Source: Ancylostoma caninum
Taxonomy: Eukaryota > Nematoda > Chromadorea > Rhabditida > Ancylostomatidae
DNA length: 64,000 nucleotides
Assembly (NCBI GenBank): GCA_037903475.1
Contig: JBAJFG010000563.1
Location: forward strand, 682,001-746,000
Direction of reading: 5' to 3'
A program made the translations under genes and the position numbers. The notes under the pieces were generated by a model. It saw only the letters and a list, made by a program, of their open reading frames with translations, ran no database searches and had not been told where the DNA came from. Below are positions 46,659 to 58,334 of this stretch, in pieces. Numbering within the stretch: the first letter of the stretch is position 1; each line of letters starts with the position of its first letter.

Positions 46659-49473
46659 ATGGAGAAATCAGCACTGGAGGTGCAAATAAGTGAGGTAGGC
46701 TCTTCTTATTCCAGAGCACAAGAGGGATTTTGCAGGACGTCCGCGGTTGATCTGACCGTAATTTAGGCGTGAGATTAGATGTACTGGCGGTTTGTAAGCA
46801 CACCACTGGCCCCATTTTCTACGCCGAAATACTAATGAACTTCATCTCGATCTGTTATTGCAGAGAGGACTATTAGTCTGCCCAAGTACCAAGTTTGACG
46901 ATAAATGTCGTTCAAGCGAGAAATGCGTGAATTACTGGAATACCTGGCAAATCGGCCCAAAAACCGCTTATGTTGAGTGGTACATACCTTTTCGACTACC
47001 TTCTAAGATGTCAATATTCCTTTTAAACAGGTGCAATCACCTCTACTGTTAAACAAGTTAAACTGCGCTTTCAATATTGATTTGCCGCCGAATATGGGGT
47101 CTGTGGTGCACTTGCAGTCCAATCGCATTTGATTTCACGTTAAATTACGGTAAGAATGATCGCGGACGTTGTGCAAAATTCGTCCACTTCTAACAAGAGA
47201 TTTTCAGGCCGAAAGTATAGCACAAGAACTCGAGAAAGAACTGGAATCGAAGAGACTCGAGCTTGCTGAGGTATCGGCGGAACATGAAGAATTGGTTAAG
47301 AAAAAAGCCGAGTGGGATGACATAATTTCCCGATTCAGTGCTTCGTAAGTTCTTCACTTTACATTTCACAGCATTGTTTCACGTTTTCAGCTTTAATTTC
47401 TAGAGAATTAGAAGAGGCGCGTGTCCTTCTGGATGAGTATAATAGCGTGAGAGAACGAGAAAAGAATTTAAAAGCATCTTCGAAAGCACAGCTGATCTCA
47501 TTGGTTAATGAGATTCAGTCATACGAAGAGAATTTCGGACAAGCGGTAGGCAGATTAAACGTTCCAATTTCATTTCATTCTTTTCTGCTCGTTTGTTTAT
47601 GTAACTGCTATGTTCCGTCAACTTTTTTTTCAAATGGTAGTAGTACAAATTATCCGTTTTTCTTGGATACAATGTTCTTAGACAAAAGGGACGTGCGAGC
47701 AAACTCTAGAAACCGGGTCGCGGTGCGCTCATCTGGGGTTTACTGTTGCGAGCGAGCTGGCGCGACATCTACAGCGGGACGTCAAAGACGGTGGCCCATC
47801 CACGGCCTCGAGAAGGACGCCGCGCAACCGCGCCGCGCACACCGGGATCGATGTCGTCTGCCACCGGGATGCTATTCCTAGGTGCTTTCTTCCCGATTCG
47901 GTTGAAAATCCTTAAAAAGAATAGAAAAGCTGCTAGAGATAGCATAAGAGCAGCTGAAGACATCGGCTATATGGCGCCCGCGGCGCGGTTGCGCGGCGTC
48001 CTTCCCGAGGCCGCGAATGGGCCACCGCCGTTGACATCCACTGTAGCTGTGACCCAGTCTTCCGGGGCTCACTTGCACGGCACTTTTGTACAAGTTTTTT
48101 CCTAGGATTCTCACTGATCCGAGCCTATGCTGTCTTTGAAGCAGGTTTGGATCTATCACACCTGATTTTGAAACTATCCAGCACAGTGTTCCCATGAGAG
48201 CATCAGTGCTGTCATGTTTCTTCAGCATTATTGCTTATCCGTTTCAATAAATGAGCCAATTTCAGAGTCAGCGTGAGCTTGAAGAGAGCGAGGAAGCGCT
48301 ATCGCAGGAGCGACTGCGATTGGCAGAGGTATGTATCAATTTTCTCTTCAAAGAATTTTTAGCTTGCGGTTATGCGGCTTCCTCCTGAAATTCTTCCAGT
48401 TTTACAGGTCGCTCAGCAAGTAGCCGCTCTACAAAATGAGTTAGACAGCATACCTACGCAAACGGAAATGTTCCAGTACCAGCAACGATTTATTGAGTTA
48501 TATATGCAAAGTCCGTTTTTCAATGTTGTGTTCTAATGCACCACTTTTCAAAAGTATGAAACATGCTAGCTTAATTTTTCAGTGGGAAGCAAACACCGCC
48601 AAGCTAAGCAGTACGTGACTCTTTACAACACACTTGTGGATGTGAGGAACTATATCAAGAAAGACATAGAGCTGCTATCGAAGATCGAAGATGTTTTACA
48701 TTTGTGAGTGGTTGTGCGCGACATGCCTCCAAACTTTTTCAATGCGATAAAGTTATTATTCAGAAGGTTGTCGCCGTTTAATGCCGCGTTTTTCAGAGCC
48801 ACCAAACCCAGTTACAGAGATTCTTTCATCAGTAATCTCAATGATATCTTCAATGCTGTAACTGCAGTGCAGAAGAAAGTGAGTCTCCTTCTGGAGCTCG
48901 TACTTTGTTCCGTTAAAGTAACATTGGTTGACCGAACCCTTATTTAGGTATTAGATCGTTCAGCAACACTATCAGCTGAGAAGGCTCGGCTGACATCAGA
49001 ATACAATGAAGTGAAGGAACGACGGAGAAAGTTCAACTATCTAGTCACAAAGCTCCGATCGGTGAGGAGTTCCTTGTCTTAATCGGCCGATTTCGGATGC
49101 TTCTTTGCTTTTTGGTTTTTTCTCCTCTCATTTATGCATGCCAGCTTTGAAGGACTATCAGTTCTCGCCATCTGTCACTAACTCTTCATATTTTCTTCTC
49201 TATCAATTCATGTCACCAATATTACACTCGTTATTCCATCTTCGTTGCACTCTCATTAATATTTCACTAGATGGATTTCGAGATCAACTAAACCGTGTGT
49301 GGGTAACTGGGATAGCTGAGGTTGTTAGACTGTGATTGTTTGTGATACAGCAAACAAGTCAATTCTCCAGAAAATAGCAGGAATTTGGCTGTTCATTGGT
49401 AATTCTCATTTAGGAATGTGAACGCAACGCGAAGTTACGAATGCAGTTGTCGGAGAGGAATCAATGCTCATGA
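46659..49473 (+). CDS. CCDC93: CCDC93-like coiled-coil protein, C-terminal half only
   Basis: Exons: 46659-46694, 47208-47344, 47404-47545, 48266-48328, 48408-48510, 48583-48703, 48797-48878, 48948-49061, 49414-49473, in phase, for 285 residues. The product is almost wholly heptad-like coiled coil. The diagnostic block is SIPTQTEMFQYQQRFIELY followed by KQYVTLYNTL (about 140-180), and a C-terminal part with YLVTKLRSECERNAKLR. CCDC93 with CCDC22 and COMMD proteins forms the CCC (Commander) complex, which recycles endosomal cargo with retriever and WASH. Human CCDC93 is about 630 residues with a conserved N-terminal half (calponin-homology-like fold); nothing like it precedes this start before ufd-3 begins on the other strand. 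Either the worm protein is short or upstream exons lie elsewhere. The exon 5 donor (GTCCGT) is weak. Intron 3 hosts a MITE. Confidence 0.85.
47772..48043. mobile_element. Family A MITE, full-length copy in CCDC93 intron 3
   Basis: The ends CAGCGGGACGTCAAAGACGG and, reversed, CAGTGGATGTCAACGGCGGT are followed by shared GGCCCATTC/GGCCTCGAG blocks. TA flanks at 47770-47771 and 48044-48045. The size, 272 bp, matches the 266-bp copy in ufd-3. Confidence 0.85.
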
Positions 49474-49530
49474 CTTCCACGCGACTGTGTTTACCTTGGT
49501 CTCACTTCTGTACAGACGGCTTTGTGCCTC

Positions 49531-49536
49531 AATAAA
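49531..49536 (+). terminator. Poly(A) signal of the CCDC93-like gene
   Basis: AATAAA lies 58 bp after the stop at 49473, giving a short 3' UTR of about 75 nt. Confidence 0.75.
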
Positions 49537-49539
49537 TTA

Positions 49540-51269
49540 TAGTCAACGTCAATGAATAAATTCTTTTATTCGTATTTTGCATTTTCACAAGAAAGCAGAA
49601 ATTACAAGGAACAAATTCAAGGCGTAAATGACATAGCCAGTAATCAAACAAAACGATGAAATTTGAGCAGAATGATTGGATGAAATGATCCTTGCTGTTG
49701 TATTCATGGTACTTCAATTGAAAAAATAATAATTTCTTCTACTGAATGAAGTTGATGAAGGAAGAAGCAATCGACACTGATCTTAGATTTACATCTTGTT
49801 CGTTGCTACTACTCGACAGAAAATTTGTGAGGGAGTCACGCTGAATGGTTTTGCCGAGTTTTCCATATTAGGGGATACATTGTCCAAAGTGTAGGGGTTG
49901 GAAAAACTGGCCTGGGGTTGCTAAACGTCCGTCGGCGGTGTGTGGGTTTCACAGATAGGACTATCAAGGTGGCAGGAGCTCCACTTTTTCTAGGCAAAAA
50001 TACACATCTAACAACAGCATCGGATCTGTTCATGGCCCTTCACATATTTTATAAATTTTTAATAAATAATATATTTTAATTCTTTTATTGACTACTTATC
50101 CCAATGCCTCTTGGAAACAATTAGCATTTGTCTAGATATGACAATTATTTCATAGAATTCTTGAACTTCTGGAGCTCAATTTTCCTGAGGTATTAGTTTG
50201 TGGAACAAGTTAGAAATACTACATCGTTGTATATGCCTCGGCGATGAAAAACTAAGCAAATGAGGCGTTATAAGGGTTAGGAGCAACCTCAGCTATAGTC
50301 CGTTCCAAGAACGATGACAGTTGAGTATTTGTGCCTACGATCTGCACTTCTCGCCTGCCTCTCCGAATACGACACTATTTCTCGCGATCTCTCCTTCTCT
50401 AACTGAGTTCCACGATGGAACACAATATATGACCAAATATCAAGGAATAAATCAGTCTCTGTATGGTATTACTAACACGTTCATAGTTACTGCTTGTCCT
50501 CAAGCTCGTCACAACTACAGATTGTATTGTCCGTTGCGCTGCTGGCAGCTTTCCAAGCGCTCAGCCGCTATCCAGGTGAAACGGAGTAGTAGATGGGACG
50601 TGGCAGAGCTCATTCATAGCTATGAAGCGTAATTGCTGACAATTCAACATCGCTGCGGAATGTTAATATGTTGCTTGAGTTTGCGCACACGCTTTGTTAC
50701 CATGGCTTCTCGTCTAATTCACATGCGCTTCTCATAATTACTCGAGTTCTTATTGTCAGTAATTTGTTGATAACACATATCACGTGTTGTTACACTACTG
50801 TTACAGTTGTAACACTAGTTCATAAAATTTAGTTTGCTAGTCGTTTTTTTTTCATGTTAGTTGGGGTTCGACACCAGGATGCGTCCAGAGGTGAGATAAG
50901 CAAATTCTGGATTTCTGAACATTTGGTATTCCGCTGTTCTCAAAGCTTACCAGTCCCGATTTCCGAAAAACCTGGAAGCTTTCGGGAAGGGGAGGTGACC
51001 AGGTTGCATTTTCGACTCCTGGACTGGCACTGATTCTCGTACACTTCTTCACTAAATTGTTTTTCACTGGGGAAGGCAGTTGGAGCTACGCCAAAGAGGA
51101 AAAGACCGCTGGAAAGTGCGCAGGATCGTAGACGATGTAGAGGAAGGCATATAAAGCAGACAACACGCACGAATACCCAGCCATGCCAATGCACCAACCC
51201 GGAGAATTTTAATCTTGCTTTGCATTTGCGAAGATGGTTTGTATTTGCGAAGATTCGGAGCGGTCTTTT
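49540..51269. other. Gene-free stretch
   Basis: No exon is recognised. GGGGTTCGACACC at about 50865 looks like a tRNA B box, but no matching A box or cloverleaf precedes it. Confidence 0.45.
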
Positions 51270-51390
51270 GTACGATTACCCATGGGTAACAGTTGGTACA
51301 GACGTCACATATGGGTAAGTACTGACTGGTGCCTGGCTCAAGCTCGATTTTTCAGCACGTTTACCATGGGTAATATCAATTATGCATTTG
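51270..51390. mobile_element. Degraded family B MITE
   Basis: GATTACCCATGGGTAA at the left and CACGTTTACCATGGGTAATA then TTATGCATT at the right fit family B ends with several changes. Confidence 0.45.
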
Positions 51391-51508
51391 GCCGCGGATT
51401 GAAACAGTTACCCTTACCGCCCCTACTAATTTTTTTGAGAAGGTTGGTTCACGTCTATTAGCTCTAGAATTGCACCACGTGTCCACATTAGTACTTTGTT
51501 AGCCTGTA

Positions 51509-51611
51509 TGCATCGCTGAGATTACCCAGGGTAAACTGCTGACGACCGTGTTGAGGATGGGCAAATTTCGAGGACGTAATCGCATTTACCCTGGGTAATC
51601 TCAGTGATGCA
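51509..51611. mobile_element. Palindromic MITE (family B), best-preserved copy
   Basis: The 103-bp element has 27-bp TIRs that differ at one base. The left starts TGCATCGCTGAGATTACC and the right end reversed starts TGCATCACTGAGATTACC. This copy defines the family. Confidence 0.85.
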
Positions 51612-51737
51612 TGTTGCCCTTGAATACGTCACATACCTCAAAGTATAACTGTTCATAGCTAATATAAGCCGAAGTAACAACTTACGCTGAATGGGCGCAT
51701 CACTGTGCGCAAAGAGGTACTTTGAAATCAACAAGCA

Positions 51738-52240
51738 GTGTTCAGCATCATGCTGTCCTTTAAAGGCAGCAGGAGCTGAAGTCCTCGACTCCAAGCTGAG
51801 CTGTGGGTGATGAAGTACAGACTCGGCACATCATAAATGTGAAACGAACACAGACAATGATGGCTTACCTGCTGAGAAAATGGAACATTCGTCGCGAACA
51901 CGCCTGGCCGTGTTCGCGCGCGGACGAGTTTTCCCCGGCGCGAAAGCCATTGCGGCGCATGGTTTTGGCCGTGTCTCGCCATGAAACCCTGTGAATTGAA
52001 TGCATTTCGTTTTCCCTTTGCGCCAAACCACGCACCGCAATGGCTTTTGCGCTGGGGAAAACTCGTCCGCGCGCGAACACGGCCAGGCGTGTTCGCGACG
52101 AATGTTCCATTTTCTCTGCAGGTAAGCCATCATTGTCTGTGTTCGTTCCACATTTATGATGTATCGAGTTTGTACTTCACCACCCGCAGCTCAGCTCAGA
52201 GTCGAGAATTTCAGCTCCTGCTGCCTTCAACAGCATCATG
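51738..52240. mobile_element. Large foldback (long inverted repeat)
   Basis: About 51738-51971 and about 52023-52240 are near-perfect inverted copies around a spacer of about 50 bp. Matched blocks include AACACAGACAATGATGG, AAAATGGAACATTCGTCGCG, AACACGCCTGGCCGTGTTCG and GCAGCAGGAGCTGAA. The open frames that read through both arms on both strands are by-products of this symmetry. No transposase is visible. Confidence 0.85.
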
Positions 52241-52246
52241 TTGAAC

Positions 52247-53105
52247 ATTGCTCGCTGAACATTTTTGTGCTACATTGTAGAGAGGTAATTACTCTTTGAA
52301 GCTTTGCCGTTTTTCATTTCCGATCTTTCATTGGATTTCCTTCCCTGTAAAACTTTTTAAGGAGATTAGTAGAAGTGCCCTTTAAGAAGTATTCCCACAG
52401 CTTGTGACATATCTATGAATAGAGAATCATTGAAAAAAAAACTTTCAAAGATTCGCTTGCAAATGCCTCTTTGTTCAGACACAGATATAGTTATTTGAAT
52501 CGTTAACTACTCTTCATTTCAACTCGAGAATATTGATGTCAAGTAACATTGTATAGCGACGGACACTTCGCTGAACAAATGCTGGCGGATTATTCAGATT
52601 ATTATTGTTGTGGAGATGTTTTTGCAGCGCATGTGTGTTTTTGTTATTTATTAGCTTCTCAATGTTGCTTTTTCTAACATTCTATGACTTCTTATGTCAT
52701 AACTTATGGTACTTCATGTCTACTGTGGATACATATAAAAGTACAGCAGGTGTTCTGAATGTTCTACAACTCATTATACAGCCTTGTGACTGGAAATTCC
52801 TTTCTCACACTGTGCAAAACGATCCGCCAGAGTTACGCTGAAGTACATTCACAGCTACTTGGTCGTTTTAGCGTGTAAAAGCGTTGCTATGATCTGAAGC
52901 AATTTAGTATAGTAGCCGGGTAATTGCCATATGAACGAGCAGCTGCTTCCAGGCCGGCGTCATCGTACCTTTCCAATCTTTCAGAGTAATGAAATGGCCT
53001 CAACCATTTGATTCATTTGTATTGTGGTCTTGTTGTGCACGCGATTCACGAGTTTCGAAAAGTTTATTGTCCAGCTTTAGCACAGGCACAGATGAGCAAG
53101 TGACT
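52247..53105. other. Gene-free stretch
   Basis: A/T-rich sequence with no recognised exon. Confidence 0.4.
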
Positions 53106-53109
53106 AGTG

Positions 53110-53900
53110 AATAGACAAAGCTAAATCACGGCCAGGTGTCCACCTCGTCCCTCCTCGACCAAAGTTTCGAACCCAGACCCTGTCATCAGGTACGAACTTC
53201 TTCGGACGGGCATTGCTACGGAAGTTGAATTGACGCTCCATTTTGCGATTTCGCTACTTCACAGCACTCTTTGGCATCGTCAGCATTGTGAGCGGTGTGC
53301 GCAGCTGACGTCCAAGGAAGTTTTCGGGTGACGAACGTCTGCCTGGTGACGCTGAGCATGGCGTTCTGCGGTACGTCTGCAAAAACTTCTGGAGCGCCTC
53401 TGACGTTGTGCCAGAATCCTTGAGCTTCTCCAGAGCTCTCTTGAAGGTGTCTACAAATCGCTCTGCCTGTCCGTTTGACTGTGGATGGAACGGTGGTGAT
53501 CGGACGTGGGTTATGCCGTTGGTGTTGCAGAACTCAGCCAACTCCTAGAAGCAAATTGGCTTCCGTTGTCTGACACCAGAGTAGTTGGATTGCCGAACTG
53601 GGCGAACAGGCGGGTCAGCTGCCTTATTGTCGCCGCGCTTGTAGTCGACGTCATTTCGATTATTTCTGGCCTCTTGGAGTAAGCGTCGACAACGACGAGA
53701 AACATTTTCCTATTCAGCAAACCAGCGTAGTCTACGTGGACTCGAGACCACGGTTGTTTCACCGTCGGCCAAAAGAAAAGCTCAGTTTTCAGAGGAGCTT
53801 TCGCGACTTCCTGGCAGTTTCGGCGTCCTCGGACATATTCTCCTATGTGAATCCTTTGTGATGTTCGTCCAGTGGACTCTTGCACTCATGCTCGCTTTAG
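53110..53900 (-). pseudogene. Decayed integrase of a Ty3/gypsy-type LTR retrotransposon
   Basis: The minus strand encodes an integrase core in order: remnant zinc finger (RGRRNCQEVAK, where the first Cys of the CxxC is lost), FWPTVKQPWSRVHVDYAG, VVVDAYSKRPEI, LVSDNGSQFAS, then RSPPFHPQSNGQAERFV with the catalytic Glu context, and a C-terminal VPDDRVWVRNFGRGG. The two halves of the core are in different frames, with a shift at about 53540. A stop interrupts at 53254-53256. No RT, protease or LTR is visible around it, so it is a relic. The gypsy (nematode K02A2.6-like) assignment is from motif style. Confidence 0.8.
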
Positions 53901-55601
53901 TAATAGTGTATGGATAACTAGACGGTGTTTTACCACCCCGGCTATCTCTCATTTCTGAGGACAATTGCTATTACCAATATATTCACTAAAATTGTGCTCA
54001 TAATTTTGGTAATCAGCATATTAGCGACGCACTATTCTCATTGCTTTGGCGGTAGCAAAAAGACTTTCTCGAGAGATGGACGGAGGGTTGAGGGGTGGGG
54101 GGGGGGTGGACAAAATAGAGCATGGCCAGGCTAGAAAAGAAGACGCTAGCCAGGTTTGCAGCGCTATAAGGGGGCGGGGGCTACAATGGGGGAAGTCAGG
54201 CTCTGCGATTGGACGCTCCTGCCGTCCAATCATAGGGCACGTCCTCATCTTTTCCGATAGGAAGCTCCACATTCGCTGAATTTCAATACGCTAGTGTTAC
54301 ATATTGTGTTACTGTGAAAAGGTTCCTGCAGTTTTTTTTGAATTATCTGACCTACTGTGTATAATCATTCGAAAGCGCTTTCCGTGCAGTGCAAGGCCCC
54401 TATCATGGTTTTCTATAGAACCGAACTCCAATCGAACTGCAAGGATTGAGGTCAAAAAAATCCAGGCGAAATGAAAAAAAAATGTCCAAAATTAAAACGC
54501 ATAAAGCAGTCGTTGTAAGTGGTTTTTCTGCCATCTGAATCTTCCGTCTCCAACAGCTGGATTTCAATGAAAGTCGGGTTGTTCAAAAATGATAATAAAA
54601 GCGCTGCGGTGCTTGAAAAGCGCTTTGAAAAGGCTACACTTGCTCGAACAGTGAATCGAACAGGTGTTGAAAAACTATGTGAACTTTCTCGAAAACACAA
54701 TACATATGTGGAAGCATTTAGGGACAATCCGGCCAACTAATGAAAGTTTAATTTTCAGCACTGAATTACTTCAATATTTGATCGTAAAATTCACCTGTCG
54801 TGAGGAAATCATTTACATTTCATACTAAAGGCTATGAATTTATAAGCACTACAGTTTCATTCAAATGACCAAAGGTGGAAAGTGTAGTAGACATTTATTA
54901 TTCATTTAAAAATTGTTTTCTTACAAGCAATTACAATACTCTGCCCGTTAAGACTTTGTCTGTGTTAGCTTACCTTCTCATAAATCTACTGTATGTTATA
55001 CTTCGTTATCCCATTTCCATATTTCTGATTGTTGAAATAAAGTACTTTTTAGAAAATCAACGGCTACAAAAGCAAATGGTCCATTTCTGGACCCCCATTG
55101 AATCATTAGTAAAACCATGCGCTCAACAGCTTTTCTTTTATGTAGAGACATACATAGAATTGTATTCTACGCTGGTACACCGGATACAAGATCTCCCCAA
55201 GAAACAGGCACATTTCAGTTCATGATATTTTTTCCCTTTTAAGGCAACATATCGGCGCTTCCTAGTTCTGCGTTCTACAATAATGGCTTGAGGAATGAAA
55301 ACTATAGAACTTTCCTTCAAAACCAACCATATTTGCACCGAATTCCTCTCGATACTGCAAAGCAAATATCTCAGAAAAATTTTATACTTTTAGCAAATTC
55401 GTATAAGCAAAATAATTTGTATTGCCTCGTATAGGGTCGACGGAAACCATACAACATGAGGACATGGGTGGACTGGTGGGCTAAGCCACTTGTGTACATT
55501 CAACTTGTACTTGTTGATATCTACAATGAAGTTACAGCTCTCAAAATGTGGGTATGTTCAACAATCCGGTAGTTTCCGGACTTTGAGCCCTTGATCTGTG
55601 A
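53901..55601. other. Gene-free stretch with unclassified open frames
   Basis: G-rich tracts lie at about 54080-54110. GATTGGACG/CGTCCAATC form a hairpin at about 54208-54231. Open frames at 54519-54740 and 54875-55225 (+) have no recognised domain. Confidence 0.35.
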
Positions 55602-55794
55602 CAGTGGGTTATTTTGGGGGGGGGGGGAATTTTTTTTTTATTTTTTAAAATAATTTTTATTAATTATTTATTATTATAACCGATATCTTTATTAATTTTA
55701 TTTTCCATCGTAGTCCCCAAAGCGGCGGAGACCCCACCTTTTTTTCCTACGCCCCCCCCCCCTCCACTCCCCTCACTTTCTGCGTCCGCCACTG
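55602..55794. mobile_element. Family C hAT-type MITE, damaged copy
   Basis: The right end CTGCGTCCGCCACTG is intact; the left end is reduced to CAGTGG. A run of 12 G (55616-55627), an A/T-rich core and a C-run mirror the intact copy at 45664-45944. No target duplication remains. Confidence 0.65.
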
Positions 55795-56639
55795 GTAGAT
55801 GGTACCTAGCGATGCCCCTCCCTCCAACGAGATGCCATACTCCGTGTCGAGACCAGCGACAACCTATAAGGTTTATTTTGTCCCAATAAATTGTGTGGAA
55901 GGATGAGGCTAGCACTATGCCCCTACTTCAGCCAATGTCCTTTGCAGAATTCCCGTTTGCTAGATCAGACTTCTGTGAATTCGTCTTGGTCGAAGATCAT
56001 TTCTCAGAGCGAATTGTCACTTATTAACCGATGTGCACGGCAATTATATCCATTCTAACAGGAAACAGACTGAATCACGCACATAACGCGGGCAATGATA
56101 CAAGTCTCATCACACGGCGTTGTCTAGCGGCATTTTTTCAAGTACAGCAATTAAATTTATTACAGTTTCCGGCTACTGTTTATTTTTTATAACTATTATT
56201 CTTTTACGTTTATGTGGTTGTTGCGTTTCCTGCATCATTACGTTAAAGGAACGTAATGCTCATAATTCCTTTTTATGGTGGTCACTCTTAAATTTAAAGA
56301 AAAAAATGAAATAGACTGGGAAAGAATGTGAACTAAAAATGGAGTATCCTTGGAAGATGACTAAGATGACTGTAAATTATTAGATGAACATAGTATTGGA
56401 CAAGATAGGTACCTTGTCAAGCAACGGAGATCCAATCAGCTCCACGCTTGGGTTATTTCGAATAATAGTTGGGAGATTAGGATCACATTTAATTTTTATA
56501 TAGAACGCCAGCTTGATAAAATTTGTGTTGTCACGATTTTGAGGAATTATTACGTGTTATTGAGTTATTCGCAGGAATTTTCCAAAAGGAATCACCATCT
56601 CCGAATATTTCAATAATTTCTTTGTAAAATGAGCTCGAT
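55795..56639. other. Gene-free stretch
   Basis: No exon or repeat boundary is recognised. Confidence 0.4.
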
Positions 56640-56899
56640 AGCGGTGCGTTTTTCGCAAACACGGGAAGCACGCGGCGCCAGCCGCACCGCTTGCACTGGA
56701 CTCGTCAAGAGAATACCGGTTTGCCGTATTGGCAAACCAGGGTTCTCTTGATAGTCTTTGATCATATTTGGCTCTACAACTACCATGAAATCTTACTATA
56801 TAACAAGAAAAACCTATAGTTTGTTGTCGCAGCGAAAATTCCAGCGCAAGCGGCGCGGTCGCGCCGCGTGCTTCCCGATTGCGCGGGAAGAGCACCGCT
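56640..56899. mobile_element. GC-ended TIR MITE (family E)
   Basis: AGCGGTGCGTTTTTCGC with CGGGAAGCACGCGGCGC at the left is inverted at the right (GCGCCGCGTGCTTCCCG, then AGCACCGCT). The arms are about 60 bp around a 140-bp A/T-richer centre. Confidence 0.75.
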
Positions 56900-57990
56900 C
56901 TCACCGTAAATACACTCTATTTAAACGACAAAAATAAGAACAAAACTATTTTTCAACGAATAAGAACTGCCTGTCCTTGCTACAGACCCTGTGCAATGGA
57001 AACAAAATAACCAACACCACCATTCTTGGCTGCCCAGCAACTTGCTGCCTGGCTGGTGCTGGTGCAAGCTGGCGCATCGTTGGTTGGATGGTTTCAGGGG
57101 CGTGACTGCACAAAGCCTTCACGCCCATCTTTACCTCACAAGACAACAGCTCGTCGTGATTTCTTTTTCGAAGTAATTATATCGTTGCAACCGGTCCCTT
57201 TTGGATGACTTCACCTCTGAAGTAATAAATATTTATGTGGATGTTTTGTTGATGTGATTTTACCGTAGCTAAGCCTAACAAAGATCGTTACCTGTGGGCG
57301 TGTTTCGAAAATGCGTTCCGGTGGCAAACATAAACTCATGTGTATCTTCTTCTCCAACAGGTCAAAATGTTTTTCGCTGTGGCCGTTTATTTGTGAGACC
57401 TAGGCGACTAATCAGCACCCGTTTGTCATACTACAATCGGGTCCAATTTCCATTTAATGTTGCCTAACATTCAAAGGTTTTTTCGCCTCAGTTTCTTGCT
57501 TCATCTAGCTACCTGTACATCAGCCTATTCTTTGCACACTAGCTGATAATCCAATTCATTCATGCTTTGCTTCGTCACAAGTGCAAGAAAATTTGAGGAG
57601 GTCTGGTCATTTTCATCCAACATCAAATCGTCATACATTCCGTTCATGAAGAATGACTCATAATCGTGCTCTATCCTTCCCTTCCTATTTACAACTATTT
57701 TTTTCTCCTATGTCCTATTAGCTTGACTTTCAGGACTTCATTACATGCCCTCATCAGCCAGTGTGCCATCATCGACTGTTTCAGCATCGAGTGTGAATCT
57801 CAAGGTGAGGAAAATTCACATCACTTCATACTAAGGCAATTAAAATCCCAAATCTCGTACGAACTGATCTTTGAGAATCAATAATAGGTTCTCTATGCCT
57901 AGGAACCCACGAGAATAGTCTGTGAAGCCCAGTTACCCTTCCTTCAAGCCCTCCTCTTCCATCTCCACCATCAAGCTACCAGGGCCCACA
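56900..57990. other. Gene-poor stretch with one exon-like segment
   Basis: Positions 57734-57804 are bounded by TTTCAG and GTGAGG and open in two frames, one of them Ser-rich. Neither phase joins directly to the G-alpha exon at 60762, so it is left as an orphan candidate. Confidence 0.3.
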
Positions 57991-58090
57991 TGCATCATTG
58001 AGATTACCTGGGGTAAATGCGTTAATATCACACAAGCTTACAAATCTCTGACATAGACGGTAACACATTTACCCTGATAATCTCAATGAT
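57991..58090. mobile_element. Palindromic MITE (family B), copy 10
   Basis: It runs from TGCATCATTGAGATTACCTG to TTTACCCTGATAATCTCAAT and is near-complete. Confidence 0.75.
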
Positions 58091-58210
58091 CCTCCAGGCC
58101 CAGACTATCCTAGCATTCTGGCATTTTTCCAGGATGCTTAGTTTTAGGGTCTAGATTCTAATATAAGAATGAATAACGAGTCAACACTGAAAGCAATTTT
58201 TTGAAAGTAA

Positions 58211-58334
58211 CAGTGGCGGACTCAGAAATGAAACATGAATGAGCCACACCGAGTTTTCAACTATTTCATAAGATATTTCTGCAAAACCGGGCGACCCATT
58301 CTTGGGGAGGGGTGGAGAGCAGCGTCCGCCACTG
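58211..58334. mobile_element. Family C hAT-type MITE, short internally deleted copy
   Basis: The ends CAGTGGCGGACTCAGAAA and GCGTCCGCCACTG match the intact copy, but the element is only 124 bp. Flanks do not show a clear 8-bp duplication. Confidence 0.75.

Noticed and set aside
50862..50876. tRNA-like B box (GGTTCGACACC)
   Set aside because: No A box, no anticodon stem and no acceptor stem can be built upstream.
51803..52244. Several overlapping open frames on both strands with similar peptides (NIRREHAWPCSRADEF-like)
   Set aside because: They are mirror images produced by the foldback, not independent genes.
54875..55225. A 116-codon plus-strand open frame
   Set aside because: A/T-rich, no domain, no flanking splice signals; not distinguishable from chance.
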